Positions 7,913 to 17,163 are shown, counted from the first letter of the stretch. The stretch is DNA of 64,000 nucleotides from Devosia sp. SL43 (GCF_021729885.1 NZ_CP063401.1:868001-932000); one strand, 5' to 3'. Numbers and translations are program-made. The notes: generated by a model from the sequence alone, not told the origin.

Positions 7913-9379
7913 CTACGGATGACTATTCGAGATAGCATTTTGAAGCCGCACGATTTCCCGCACGAGGAGTGCTAAGTCCTCTCGTCGCGTCCGGTGATTG
8001 GTGATGGCGACCCGCAGGCAGTGCTTCCCCCTTATAGTTGTGTCTGAGAGCACCGCGATGCCCTCCTCCTGGAGCCGCAGCATGATCTCCACGTTCAACG
8101 CCTTGACTGCGGCCGGCTCCCGGATGCCGTCTCGACAGGAGAAGCAAACGATATTGATCGTCGTGGGGGTCAGCCTTTCGAGGCTGAGCTGGGCATCGAT
8201 CAGACCGCTGAGATAGTGAGCCTGGGCGATGTTCTGGTCGATCAGCCGCCCGAACTTGTCGATGCCATGCTGTTTGATGGCCATCCAGACTTTTAGCGCC
8301 CGGAAAGCCCGCGTGGTTTGCAAACCATATTCATGCAGCCATGGCGCCGCGGCGACGCCACGTGGCGATTGTTCCAGATATTCGGGTGTGACGGCGAAGG
8401 TGCCGTGATGGGACTTAGGGTCTCGGATCAGCGCACAGCCGACCTCGAAGGGAGCGTGAAGCCATTTGTGTGGATCGAGCGCTACTGAATCGGCGCGCTC
8501 AATGCCAGACACGAGCAACCGATTGGCGGGCGCTATGGCGATCAGCGCACCGATGCAACCATCAACGTGAAACCAGAGGTCTTCCTCCGCTGCGACCGTC
8601 GCCAGCCCGGCCAGATCATCGATGGCGCCGGAATTGACTGTTCCGGCCGTGCCGATGATGCAGGCGGGGCTAAACCCCGCGGTCCGGTCTTCGGTGATGG
8701 CCAAGCGCAATGCCGGTATGTCGATCCGCAGACAGGCGTCTGTCGGTATCCGACGGAGCGCCTGGTTGCCGAGACCCAATGCCTCCATGGCCTTGCGATG
8801 GCAGGAATGGACTTGATCAGAAGCGTAGAAGCGCAAGGGTTGCGGTATGGCGGCGACGCCGAACTCCCGCACATCTACCCCGGCTTTCACGTTTCGGGCG
8901 ACTGTTAGGCCGATGATGTTGGCCATCGAACCGCCGCTTTCTAGCGTACCGCTGGCGCTGGCGGGAAACCCCAGCATCTGCTTGCACCAATCGACCACCT
9001 GCTGATCCAGCAGTGCCGCCGCGTGATTGCCACCACCGAGGTTCGAGCCCTGCACTGCCGCGAGGAAGTCGCCCAAGGCGCCGGTCATGTTGGACGACCC
9101 CATATACCACGACCAGAAGCGCGGATGGATGTTGCCCATGGGATAAGGCATCAGGTTCTCGGTGACCGAGCGATAGACCTCGGAAAGCTGGGATGGGCCA
9201 TGCGGAAGGGGTTCGGCAAAGGTCTGCCGCACCGCTGCTGGCATCGGCTGCCAGGGTCGCCTCTCGCGAACGTCCCGCAGGTAGCCCACCGCATCGCTGA
9301 CGATCTTGTGCGAAAGCGCCTCGGTCTCGGCCCAATCGTCAGGATCGAGCGTTTCCTCGATCAGATCCAGTCCGTCCAT
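7913..9379 (-). CDS. PLP-dependent group II decarboxylase
   Basis: The 488-residue protein has the pyridoxal-dependent decarboxylase fold: MGNIHPRFWSWYMG near the start of the core, HVDGCIGALIAI with the Asp that holds the PLP ring nitrogen (about residue 270), and LDPHKWLHAPFEVG with the PLP-binding Lys (about 303). Family members decarboxylate amino acids (glutamate, aspartate, aromatic, cysteine sulfinate) to amines. Its ATG overlaps the stop of the upstream CysK-like gene (TGATG), so the two are translationally coupled and may act in sequence. The substrate cannot be read from sequence alone. No hairpin is seen after its stop. Confidence 0.9.
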   Translation of the reverse strand: MDGLDLIEETLDPDDWAETEALSHKIVSDAVGYLRDVRERRPWQPMPAAVRQTFAEPLPHGPSQLSEVYRSVTENLMPYPMGNIHPRFWSWYMGSSNMTGALGDFLAAVQGSNLGGGNHAAALLDQQVVDWCKQMLGFPASASGTLESGGSMANIIGLTVARNVKAGVDVREFGVAAIPQPLRFYASDQVHSCHRKAMEALGLGNQALRRIPTDACLRIDIPALRLAITEDRTAGFSPACIIGTAGTVNSGAIDDLAGLATVAAEEDLWFHVDGCIGALIAIAPANRLLVSGIERADSVALDPHKWLHAPFEVGCALIRDPKSHHGTFAVTPEYLEQSPRGVAAAPWLHEYGLQTTRAFRALKVWMAIKQHGIDKFGRLIDQNIAQAHYLSGLIDAQLSLERLTPTTINIVCFSCRDGIREPAAVKALNVEIMLRLQEEGIAVLSDTTIRGKHCLRVAITNHRTRREDLALLVREIVRLQNAISNSHP

Positions 9380-10464
9380 CAGACCGGCGCCAGGTGATAG
9401 CCGGGCGTCGACAGCGACAGCGCAATCTCGTCGGCATCCATTTCCGCCTCGATGGCCTCAAACAGTGACGTCGTCATATAGCGCTCGCCGGTATCGGGGA
9501 GCATGCAGAGGATCACCGAGCCTGGCGCTGCTTGCTCCGCGACCTGATGAGCGACAGCAAAGCTTGAGCCGCCCGAAATGCCGGTGAGAATGCCCTCCTT
9601 CTGCGCCAGGAGCCTCGCCCAGTTCATGCCATCGGGACCCGAAACCGGGATTAACTCGTCGTAGCCTTTGGTATCGACCACTTCCTGCAGCACCAGCGGG
9701 ATGAAGTCAGGCGTCCAACCCTGGATCGGGTGCGGCGTAAAGGCGGGATGGCTCACTGTGGGCGCCCCCTCCGTGTTTCGCTCCTGGGACTGGCCACTAC
9801 CCAGCAATTGCGCGTTGGCAGGTTCGCTGAGGACAATCCGGGTTTCGGGACGCTCGCGGCGCAGTACGCGCGAAAGGCCCGCTACCGTACCGCCGGTGCC
9901 ATAGCCGGTGACGACATAGTCGAGGCGCGAACCGGCGAAATCGTTGATGATTTCGCGCGCAGTGGTGGCTTCGTGGATATCGGCGTTGGCACTGGTTTCG
10001 AATTGGTGCGCCAGGAACCAGCCATTGGCCTCGGCGAGCTCGACGGCTTTGTTGTACATGCCCAGGCCCTTCTGGGCGCGGGGTGTCAACACCACCTTGG
10101 CGCCCAGCATGCGCATCAGTTTGCGACGCTCGATGGAAAAGCTGTCGGCCATGGTAACGACGAGCGGATAGCCCTTTTGTGCGCAGACCATTGCCAGGCC
10201 GATGCCGGTATTGCCGCTGGTGGCCTCCACCACAGTCTGGCCCGGCTTGAGCGCACCGCTGCGCTCGGCAGCTTCGATGATGTTGAGCGCCAGGCGATCC
10301 TTGACCGATCCAGCTGGATTGAAGAACTCGGCCTTCACATAGAGTGTGACGCCGGGCACGCCCAGATTGTTGATCCGGATGGCAGGCGTGTCGCCTACGG
10401 TCTCAAGAACACTATCAAATAGCCGTCCACGTCCATTAGTGGTTCGTGTGCCTGAATTCTGCAT
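9379..10464 (-). CDS. CysK-like PLP-dependent beta-replacement synthase
   Basis: This 361-residue fold-type II PLP enzyme has GSVKDRLALNIIE (PLP Lys, about residue 58), the substrate loop VEATSGNTGIG (about 86) and the phosphate-binding GYGTGGTVAG (about 190). Known relatives are O-acetylserine sulfhydrylase (CysK), O-phosphoserine-dependent synthases and cysteate synthase. It is somewhat longer than typical CysK (about 310-325), with an insertion near 230-260 (LGSGQSQERNTEG). It is coupled to the decarboxylase gene and divergent from the BTAD regulator at 10558. A housekeeping cysteine role is possible, but the coupling suggests a product that is then decarboxylated. Confidence 0.88.
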   Translation of the reverse strand: MQNSGTRTTNGRGRLFDSVLETVGDTPAIRINNLGVPGVTLYVKAEFFNPAGSVKDRLALNIIEAAERSGALKPGQTVVEATSGNTGIGLAMVCAQKGYPLVVTMADSFSIERRKLMRMLGAKVVLTPRAQKGLGMYNKAVELAEANGWFLAHQFETSANADIHEATTAREIINDFAGSRLDYVVTGYGTGGTVAGLSRVLRRERPETRIVLSEPANAQLLGSGQSQERNTEGAPTVSHPAFTPHPIQGWTPDFIPLVLQEVVDTKGYDELIPVSGPDGMNWARLLAQKEGILTGISGGSSFAVAHQVAEQAAPGSVILCMLPDTGERYMTTSLFEAIEAEMDADEIALSLSTPGYHLAPV

Positions 10465-10557
10465 GCCCGTCTCCCATTATTGCGGTCGCCCTGGCCGGAT
10501 GCGCCATCGTGGATTCGATGCTACGATACTTTCGAGCCGACCATCGTGGGAGAAAGC

Positions 10558-12576
10558 GTGGAAACGCGCATGAAATCCGCTGCATCGGAGCATGACAACC
10601 ACTGCAAGGGCATCGCAATCACGATGCTCGGGCCCCTGGCGGTATGGCGGGACGGCCGCGCCGTTGCCCTGCCTGCATCGCGCAAGGCGCGTGCGCTGCT
10701 GGCCTACCTGGCCCTTGCGCCGCGGCCCGTCAGCCGCAGCTATCTGTGTGAACTGCTCTGGGATGTTCCAAGCGATCCGCGCGGCGAACTGCGCTGGTGC
10801 CTCAGCAAGCTGCGGGCATTGCTCAACGAGCCAGGATCGGAGCGCGTATGCACAGAAGATGACCATGTCTGGCTCGCGTTGACCGACTGCCAGATCGATA
10901 TTGCATCGCTTGAAGCGGCCCTGGCCGCACCGGCGGCATCTATGCCATACCCGGAATTGTCGGCACTCTGGCGCGGGCAATTCCTCGATGGCCTGACGCT
11001 TGATCGGTCTCCCGTCTTTCAGGCCTGGGTGACCGCCCAGCGGCGACGCTCACTCGGCAACTATCTCGCGTTGCTGCAACTCGCCGTCTCGTCCTGCACG
11101 GACCCTGCCAGCCGCCTCGTGCTTATCGAACGCTGGATCGAACTCTCGCCATATGACGAGCGGCCACATGTGCTCCTATTGAGCATCCTGCGTCAGGCCG
11201 GCCAGATCAGCGCCGCGGAGACGCACCTGCGCAACACGATCGACCTGTTCCGTTCCGAAGGCTTGGATACTGCAGGCCTTCGCTCGGCTGGGGACAGGGT
11301 GAAGGGCACTGAGCGAGTGCCAGCGACGCTGGCGATAGCTGACCCCAGCGAGGCAGCGGCAGAGCCGTTACTCCCGCGCCATCGTGCATCCCTGGCCATC
11401 ATGCCGTTTGTCGAACAAACCGAGCAAGGGTCGCGGGGCGGACTTGCCGATGCGCTGACGCAGGACATCATTACCCGGCTAGCCCGCATGCGCACGCTGT
11501 TCGTCATCGCCCGGGGATCGGTTTATGCGCTAACGGAAAGTGGCCAGGGCGCCCTTGAGGCAGCGAGGAAGCTGAAGGTCGACTATGTCACCAGCGGCAC
11601 CTGCAAGGTCAGCGACAGCGGCCTGAGCCTGGGCATCGAACTGATCGAGGTCAGGTCCGGGAGGATCGTCTGGAGCGAGCAATTCGAACGGAGCGCCGCT
11701 CATGCGATTACGCTACTGGACGAGCTTGGTGACCAGATCGTTGCGGCAATTGCCAGCGAGATTGAGACCGTCGAGCGAAACCTGGCCGTGCTGAAGCCCG
11801 CAAGTTCGCTCAATGCCTGGGAAGCGTACCATCGCGGCCTGTGGCATATGTACCGTTTCACCAAGGATGAAAACGGGCTGGCGCAGCGGTTCTTCCAGCA
11901 TTCGGTCGACCTCGATCCAACCTTCGCCAGGGCCCATGCCGGCCTGTCCTTTACCCATTGGCAGAGTGCGTTTCAACATTGGGGCGACAAGGGTCGGGAC
12001 CGTGATCTCGCCTATGCAACAGCAGGACAAGGCCTCATCGCCGACGATCGGGACCCGTCCGCCCACTGGGCCATGGGCCGAGCGCTGTGGATGCGTGGCG
12101 ACGTCGATCAGTCGCTGGTGGAGCTGGAACAGGCGGTAGACCTGAGCCCCAACTTCGCGCTCGGGCACTACGCCCTTTCGTTCGTGCAGTCGCAGTCAGG
12201 CGATCCGCAGGCAGCAATCGCCGCAGCAGATCATTCCCGCAACCTCAGCCCGTTCGATCCGCTGCTGTTCGGCATGCTGGGCGCCCGTGCGATGGCCCAC
12301 GTTCGGTTGGGCCAGTTCGAGGAAGCCGCTGACTGGGCGATGAAAGCTGCGGCGCGCCCCAATGCGCACGCCACGATCATGGCCATCGCCGCCCATTGCC
12401 TGGCCTTGGTGGGACGCGTCGAAGAAGCGCGAACAATGATGGCAGCCATTCGCGTTGCCGTGCCGCGGTATGGCATTGCCGATTTCCTCGACACGTTCCG
12501 TTTTGCGCCCGAATCCGAAGCGCATTTTCGTCACGCCGCCCGCCTGATCGAGAGCGGTAGCACAATCCGGTACTAG
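10558..12576 (+). CDS. BTAD-type transcriptional activator with CyaB-like and TPR domains
   Basis: The N-terminus (about residues 15-100) is a winged-helix DNA-binding domain as in SARP/BTAD regulators (MLGPLAVWRDGRAVALP, ARALLAYLALAP, LCELLWD), followed by a bacterial transcriptional activator domain (about 110-245). A TolB/CyaB-like segment (about 285-410, SLAIMPFVEQ and RIVWSEQFER) and TPR repeats (about 420-620) follow. GTG at 10558 is chosen because GGGAG precedes it at 5-6 bases; ATG at 10570 is the alternative. It is divergent from the cysK-like/decarboxylase operon across 93 bases, so it probably controls it. The signal sensed is unknown. Confidence 0.85.
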   Translation: METRMKSAASEHDNHCKGIAITMLGPLAVWRDGRAVALPASRKARALLAYLALAPRPVSRSYLCELLWDVPSDPRGELRWCLSKLRALLNEPGSERVCTEDDHVWLALTDCQIDIASLEAALAAPAASMPYPELSALWRGQFLDGLTLDRSPVFQAWVTAQRRRSLGNYLALLQLAVSSCTDPASRLVLIERWIELSPYDERPHVLLLSILRQAGQISAAETHLRNTIDLFRSEGLDTAGLRSAGDRVKGTERVPATLAIADPSEAAAEPLLPRHRASLAIMPFVEQTEQGSRGGLADALTQDIITRLARMRTLFVIARGSVYALTESGQGALEAARKLKVDYVTSGTCKVSDSGLSLGIELIEVRSGRIVWSEQFERSAAHAITLLDELGDQIVAAIASEIETVERNLAVLKPASSLNAWEAYHRGLWHMYRFTKDENGLAQRFFQHSVDLDPTFARAHAGLSFTHWQSAFQHWGDKGRDRDLAYATAGQGLIADDRDPSAHWAMGRALWMRGDVDQSLVELEQAVDLSPNFALGHYALSFVQSQSGDPQAAIAAADHSRNLSPFDPLLFGMLGARAMAHVRLGQFEEAADWAMKAAARPNAHATIMAIAAHCLALVGRVEEARTMMAAIRVAVPRYGIADFLDTFRFAPESEAHFRHAARLIESGSTIRY

Positions 12577-12902
12577 CGCGTAGACGGCACGGCGGGGCCC
12601 GATTGCAAAAGCTTGCTCACGCTCGTCGGCAAAAATGGTCCCTTGCCAGGGGCCCCGGCGATGCGAGCCGGTGGGGGACAGGAAACGCAGGCGCATTCGC
12701 CCGCTTCGGCGCAGTAGATTATGTTGTCACCAACAATGATATCGATCCCGCCGTCGCCATCATTCATCGTGTAGGTGCAGTTGGGATTTGCGTCGCACAA
12801 TCGAATAGCTGTTCGGATTTCGGTCGCCTGCACCGGTGTCAGCGTTGCCGACAAAGCGACAAACAGTCCCGAGACCAGACCTGCACACTTTATGCTGTTC
12901 AT
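12573..12902 (-). CDS. Small secreted cysteine-rich protein, hypothetical
   Basis: This 109-residue product has a signal peptide (about 1-27, cleavage after VQA-T) and six cysteines in the mature part (RLC, NPNC, IYC, GEC, AC, SC), probably forming disulfides in the periplasm. The tail is Pro/Gly/Ser-rich. It is not a family with a known function. Its stop overlaps the stop of the convergent BTAD gene by 4 bases. Confidence 0.7.
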   Translation of the reverse strand: MNSIKCAGLVSGLFVALSATLTPVQATEIRTAIRLCDANPNCTYTMNDGDGGIDIIVGDNIIYCAEAGECACVSCPPPARIAGAPGKGPFLPTSVSKLLQSGPAVPSTR

Positions 12903-13619
12903 CTATTTGGCTCCATACATTGCGTCAGCCGCTGCAGCACCACTTACCTCATGGCATGTGGTCTACTCGCCGGTTCTAAGGCGCGGATCGGTTGCCAGCG
13001 TGGGAGGCCACGTGGAGACGGACGTGGAAATGTGGGTTGTGAACAAGATCTAAGCACCATTTCGGGATTGCGAAGCCGTCACGACCGCCCTCACGAACCT
13101 GCAAGCTGCACAATCGGCGTAGCCTTAGCTCCTCGGCTGGATTGACCGTCCGCTTCTGTTGTTTTGGCCCCAAAACCTGCCAGTCCGCTGTCGGCCCCAA
13201 ACCTGCCGAAATCTGTCGAGTGGGATGATCGCGGCTCAGCCCACTTCCGCGGTCTCAGCGCAGCTACCTGCCCCCTGCCCCAGCGGAACTCCGGGCCTTA
13301 AGGGATGTCGTGGCGCCCAAGAGGTCCAGGCCCCAGTCTTGCGCCATTATGATCCAGCGTGATCATCGGTGATCCAGCAGGAGTGAGCGTGATGCATAAC
13401 CATCCAAGAATGCCTATTTCGATCACGCAGGATCACGCTGTATCACACTGATTCATCTGTATTTTTTGACTTGTCGTAGTCCCGGCTAGTGTGGCAGATT
13501 CAGGGTGGTTATCGGGGGATCAAGACCCCTACCGACCCCAGTTGCCGACTCCATTTTCGGTGGGTGCTCCCACTTCTCCTCTGTCGGCAGGTCCACTCTC
13601 AACGCAAGGGAGAAACACC
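12903..13619 (+). other. Non-coding left flank of the integrase with phased repeats
   Basis: About 715 bases without a supportable gene. The frame on the minus strand at 12976-13200 has no recognisable features. The right half holds the 10-bp-phased repeats at 13351-13450 and then the integrase promoter and leader. No tRNA or tmRNA gene, the usual integration targets, was recognised here. Confidence 0.55.
13351..13450. repeat. 10-bp-phased GATC-containing repeats upstream of the integrase
   Basis: The left cluster is GATCCAGCGT, GATCATCGGT, GATCCAGCAG at 13351-13380, then two weaker units to 13400. The right cluster is GATCACGCAG, GATCACGCTG, TATCACACTG at 13421-13450. CAGCGTGATC at 13355-13364 is the exact reverse complement of GATCACGCTG at 13431-13440. 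Repeats spaced by one helical turn in opposite orientation on either side suggest protein-binding sites, such as integrase arm-type or directionality-factor sites, or an operator. This is inference from pattern and position only. Confidence 0.6.
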
Positions 13620-14861
13620 GTGCCGGTCATCTCTGATGGAGAAATACGCGCCGCGCTTAAGCGGATCGAACAAAGCGACAAACAGGAAACGCTTGTCGAC
13701 GGCAACGGACACGGCACCGGCCGTCTAATCCTTGTTCTGAAACCTATGCCCACCCGTGTGACTGCCGACTGGATGGCGCAACAATGGCGTGACGGGAAGC
13801 GGGTCAAGAAAAAGATCGGTTCTTACCCATCGATGTCTCTGGCCAGTGCGCGCGAGATATTCGACCGCGACTTCGCCAAGATCATTCAGAAGGGCCGAAG
13901 CATCAAGATTGCGACCGACGCCCGCGCCGGAACTGTCGAGGACCTATTCGGGGGCTATGTTTCCGCCCTCAAGTCCGCGAGCAAGCCCTCCTGGAAGGAG
14001 ACAGAAAAGGGCCTCAACAAGATCGCCAACTCGCTCGGCCGACATCGCCTGGCCCGCGAAATCGACCCTGAGGAAATCGTGGAGGTGATCCGACCGATCT
14101 ATGAGCGCGGCGCCCGCGCCATGGCAGACCACGTCAGAAGTTATGTCCACGCCGCCTATAGCTGGGGCATGAAGTCCGAACACGACTATCGCAACGCATC
14201 GCCGCGCCGGTTCCGCATACCGTTTAATCCCGCATCCGCTATCCCGACTGAGCCAAAAGTGCGGGGCACGCGATGGCTGGACGAGACCGAGTTCGCGCGC
14301 CTCTATTGGTGGCTCGATTGCCCCGACGTTCCGGTACATCCCTCCTACCCTCGTGCAATCCAACTCATCATGCTGACTGGCCAGCGCGTCGAGGAGATCG
14401 CGCGCCTCCATGTCGATCAATGGGATGCGGCAGAAAAGATCATTGACTGGTCGAAGACGAAGAACGACCAGCCGCACGCTGTACCGGTCCCCTCGCTGGT
14501 AGCAGAGCTGATCGATTCCATCATCCCCAACGAGTACGGCTGGTATTTTCCTTCGGCCAATGACCCTTCAAGGTCAGTCAGCCATGGCTCGCTCTACAGC
14601 TTTATCTGGCGGCAGCGGGACCGCGGGGTCATCCCCTTTGCAACCAACCGCGACCTGCGACGCACATTCAAAACCCTGGCGGGCAAAGCCGGCCTCTCCA
14701 AGGAAATCCGCGATCGGCTGCAGAACCATGCGCTGCAGGACGTAAGCTCGAAAAGCTACGATCGCTGGACCTACATGCCTGAGAAGCGCGCAGCCATGAG
14801 GAAATGGGATGCGTATCTAAGGAGACTGCTCACCCGGAAGGCCGTCAAGCAAGCTGCCTGA
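13620..14861 (+). CDS. Tyrosine-type site-specific integrase
   Basis: The 413-residue protein starts at GTG 13620, behind AAGGGAGA; the frame also stays open upstream to 13491. Residues 5-85 fit the DUF4102 arm-binding domain (KKKIGSYPSMSLASAR). Residues 100-190 are the core-binding domain, and the catalytic domain follows, with Arg in LTGQRVEEIARL, a second box NRDLRRTFKTLAGKAG, QNHALQDVSS, and the nucleophile Tyr in SKSYDRW. The box has Arg where many integrases have His (RDLRR rather than HDLRR), a variant common in this subfamily. It probably mobilises an island that includes the phased repeats at its left. No partner excisionase was recognised. Confidence 0.88.
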   Translation: MPVISDGEIRAALKRIEQSDKQETLVDGNGHGTGRLILVLKPMPTRVTADWMAQQWRDGKRVKKKIGSYPSMSLASAREIFDRDFAKIIQKGRSIKIATDARAGTVEDLFGGYVSALKSASKPSWKETEKGLNKIANSLGRHRLAREIDPEEIVEVIRPIYERGARAMADHVRSYVHAAYSWGMKSEHDYRNASPRRFRIPFNPASAIPTEPKVRGTRWLDETEFARLYWWLDCPDVPVHPSYPRAIQLIMLTGQRVEEIARLHVDQWDAAEKIIDWSKTKNDQPHAVPVPSLVAELIDSIIPNEYGWYFPSANDPSRSVSHGSLYSFIWRQRDRGVIPFATNRDLRRTFKTLAGKAGLSKEIRDRLQNHALQDVSSKSYDRWTYMPEKRAAMRKWDAYLRRLLTRKAVKQAA

Positions 14862-15139
14862 CCCGACATCGGCGCGCATTTCCTGATAACGCTAGCCACA
14901 GCCCCTTCCCTGCCGACCGTCTTCCGCCCCCATTCTTGCCGTTCATGCCACCGCTGCGGCGACCCGAGAGCTGACGGTCTGCTAAGCGGGTATCAAGGTC
15001 CCGAATAGGGTGGGAAGCGGAATGTCTGCAATTACTCAAAGCGGAGCGTTAGCTGCCGTTGCTCACCACATCCCGTTGCATAAGAACGTGCGGGATATGT
15101 CCGGCAGGTTCCCATATTCCAACCTAGCTGCAGTTCGCG

Positions 15140-16153
15140 TCAGGCCGGTTCGGCTTGAGCGCGTGCGGCGATGCCGAACTGCTGGCGATAGGCGGCTGGC
15201 GGCATTCCCGCCAATTTCTGAAACACCTTGCGGAACGCGGCCGGGTCGGAATAGCCCACATCCCAGGCGATACGGTCCACTGGCGTCAAGGTCCGTTCCA
15301 GGACCTCGCGCGCCTTGGCGATCCGGACATGCTGCAAGTATTCGACGGGCGTGAAGCCGGTGGCCGCAATGAACCGGCGCAGAAAGGTGCGGCCTGTCAT
15401 CCCCGCGGCCGTGGCCAGATCGGCCACCCCTTGCAGGGTCGCGGCATGGGCGTGGACGTGATGTTGGCTTTGCCGGATTGCCTCATCCGCATGGTCGAAG
15501 TGAGGTACGAACTGGGCAAAGGGACGCTGGCTCTGACGCGGCGGCTCGATCAGCAGAAAGCGCGCCGTGGCAAGCATGGTCGCGGGGCCCAGCAGGCGGC
15601 CCACCAGCGTCAGGCCTAGATCGGCCCAGGCAAGGATGCCCCCGGCAGTCATGATATCGCCCTCGTCCAGCACCATGTGTTCCTCTGCCAGGAGCACCTT
15701 GGGAAAGCGCTGCGTCAGCTGCCGGGCAAAGGCCCAATGCGTCGTGGCGCGTCGGCCATCGATCAGGCCGGTTTCTGCCAGAACGAAGGCCCCAGCGCAG
15801 ACCGAGCATAGCGTAGTGCCAGCCGCATGCTGGTCACGCAGCCAGCGCGCGGCGACAGGCGCGGGTGCCATGCATTCCGGCATAACGATGCTGGGCGGCA
15901 CAATCACCTGAGCCAGTCGGTGCGGCGCTCCGGGATGGCTATCCCAGACGCAGTCAACGCCCGCCTCCGTCGTCTGCCAATGGGTGACGCGCACGGCACG
16001 CGGCGGGTCGCCGGCCCATTCGCCCGCGATGCGGAACAGGTCGGTCAGCCCATAGATCGCAGCCAGCTGGCAGTCTGGGTAAATCAGAAGACCGATTTCG
16101 GCGACCAGCTTGGAATTCTGCGCCATTGTCCGTTCTGCCCCGTTGTTTGTCAT
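15140..16153 (-). CDS. GlxA/AraC family transcriptional regulator
   Basis: An N-terminal DJ-1/PfpI-like domain (about residues 10-190, with CSVCAGAFVLAETGLIDGRR and TTHW) is joined to two AraC helix-turn-helix motifs (about 220-320: VADLATAAGMTGRTFLRRF and VDRIAWDVGYSDPAAFRKVF). Such regulators activate adjacent genes in response to small metabolites. ATG 16153 is preferred; ATG 16126 is possible. It is divergent from the alpha/beta hydrolase across 64 bases, which suggests control of that gene. The longer frame to 16360 would run into the divergent hydrolase gene and is not credible. Confidence 0.9.
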   Translation of the reverse strand: MTNNGAERTMAQNSKLVAEIGLLIYPDCQLAAIYGLTDLFRIAGEWAGDPPRAVRVTHWQTTEAGVDCVWDSHPGAPHRLAQVIVPPSIVMPECMAPAPVAARWLRDQHAAGTTLCSVCAGAFVLAETGLIDGRRATTHWAFARQLTQRFPKVLLAEEHMVLDEGDIMTAGGILAWADLGLTLVGRLLGPATMLATARFLLIEPPRQSQRPFAQFVPHFDHADEAIRQSQHHVHAHAATLQGVADLATAAGMTGRTFLRRFIAATGFTPVEYLQHVRIAKAREVLERTLTPVDRIAWDVGYSDPAAFRKVFQKLAGMPPAAYRQQFGIAARAQAEPA

Positions 16154-16217
16154 TTTCGCCACATCCCTTTCTGCAGGGCTGGACGTATTTTGTCCATATC
16201 GAACTGAAAGGCACCCG

Positions 16218-17156
16218 ATGATCTTCGACCTTACCAGACGAGCACTGCTGACGGCCGGAGCGGCGGCCGCCGCCTTGCTGATGATGAACCGCATGACTTC
16301 CGCACAGAACCAAGGAGACCTTATCATGGCGACTATCAAGACCCAGGACGGCACTAACATCTTCTACAAGGACTGGGGCCCACGCGACGCGCAGCCCATC
16401 GTCTTCCACCACGGCTGGCCACTGTCGGGCGACGACTGGGACAATCAGATGCTCTACTTCCTCGAACAGGGCTACCGGGTCATCGCACATGACCGCCGTG
16501 GCCACGGTCGGTCCGACCAGACCGATACCGGCAACGAGATGGACACCTATGCAAATGACGTCGTTGAGTTGGCCCGGGCGCTGAACCTGACCAACGCCAT
16601 CCATATCGGACACTCCACGGGCGGAGGCGAAGTGGCGCGCTATGCCGCAAGGGCCGAACCTGGTCGCATTGCCAAGGCCGTCCTGATCGGTGCGGTGCCG
16701 CCGGTGATGGTTGCGTCCGGAGCCAACTCCGACGGCATCCCGCTGGCGATCTTTGACGGCCTTCGTGCGGCGCTGGTGGCAAACCGAGCACAGTTCTTCC
16801 TCGATCTCCCGTCCGGACCGTTCTACGGCTTCAACCGTGAAGGGGCGACCATCAGCCAGGGCCTGATCCAGAACTGGTGGCGTCAGGGCATGTCGGGTGG
16901 AGTCAAGGCGCATTACGACTGCATCAAGGCCTTCTCTGAAACTGATTTCACCGAAGATCTGAAAGCGCTGACCATCCCCGTCCTGCTGATCCACGGCGAA
17001 GATGACCAGATCGTGCCGATCGCCAATTCGGCCCACAAGGCGATCAAGTTGCTGCAAGATGGCACCCTCAAGACCTATGCGGGACTGTCGCACGGGCTGT
17101 TCGCAACGCATCCCGAAGTGGTGAACCCCGACCTGCTGGCCTTCGCCCGCGCTTAA
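16218..17156 (+). CDS. Alpha/beta hydrolase (chloroperoxidase/arylesterase-like) with Tat-like leader
   Basis: The catalytic domain has HGWPLSGDDWDNQ, the nucleophile elbow GHSTGGGE (Ser), HGEDDQIVP (Asp) and LSHGLFATH (His), as in non-haem chloroperoxidases and related esterases. From ATG 16218 the first 30 residues form a signal-like leader (DLTRRALLTAGAAAAALL, then SAQ) with a twin arginine. An internal ATG at 16326 has a near-perfect AAGGAG site and begins MATIKTQDG, the usual start of cytoplasmic relatives. Both may be used. It is divergent from a GlxA-type regulator and followed by a strong hairpin. Confidence 0.87.
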   Translation: MIFDLTRRALLTAGAAAAALLMMNRMTSAQNQGDLIMATIKTQDGTNIFYKDWGPRDAQPIVFHHGWPLSGDDWDNQMLYFLEQGYRVIAHDRRGHGRSDQTDTGNEMDTYANDVVELARALNLTNAIHIGHSTGGGEVARYAARAEPGRIAKAVLIGAVPPVMVASGANSDGIPLAIFDGLRAALVANRAQFFLDLPSGPFYGFNREGATISQGLIQNWWRQGMSGGVKAHYDCIKAFSETDFTEDLKALTIPVLLIHGEDDQIVPIANSAHKAIKLLQDGTLKTYAGLSHGLFATHPEVVNPDLLAFARA

Positions 17157-17163
17157 AGGCAAA

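Noticed and set aside
12976..13200. Minus-strand 74-codon frame upstream of the integrase
   Set aside because: No ribosome-binding site, no membrane or domain features and no neighbouring partner; it probably occurs by chance.
13351..13450. CRISPR array
   Set aside because: The repeat units are only 10 bp, contiguous rather than spaced by unique spacers, and no cas genes are present.
13300..13500. Possible tRNA as the integration target beside the integrase
   Set aside because: No cloverleaf with a T-loop (GGTTCRA) pattern was seen near either side of the integrase; the repeats there are 10-bp units, not tRNA stems.
14633..14700. Inactive integrase because the second catalytic box lacks the usual His
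   Set aside because: The RDLRRTFKT variant is common in this integrase subfamily, and the other catalytic residues, including Arg and Tyr, are present.
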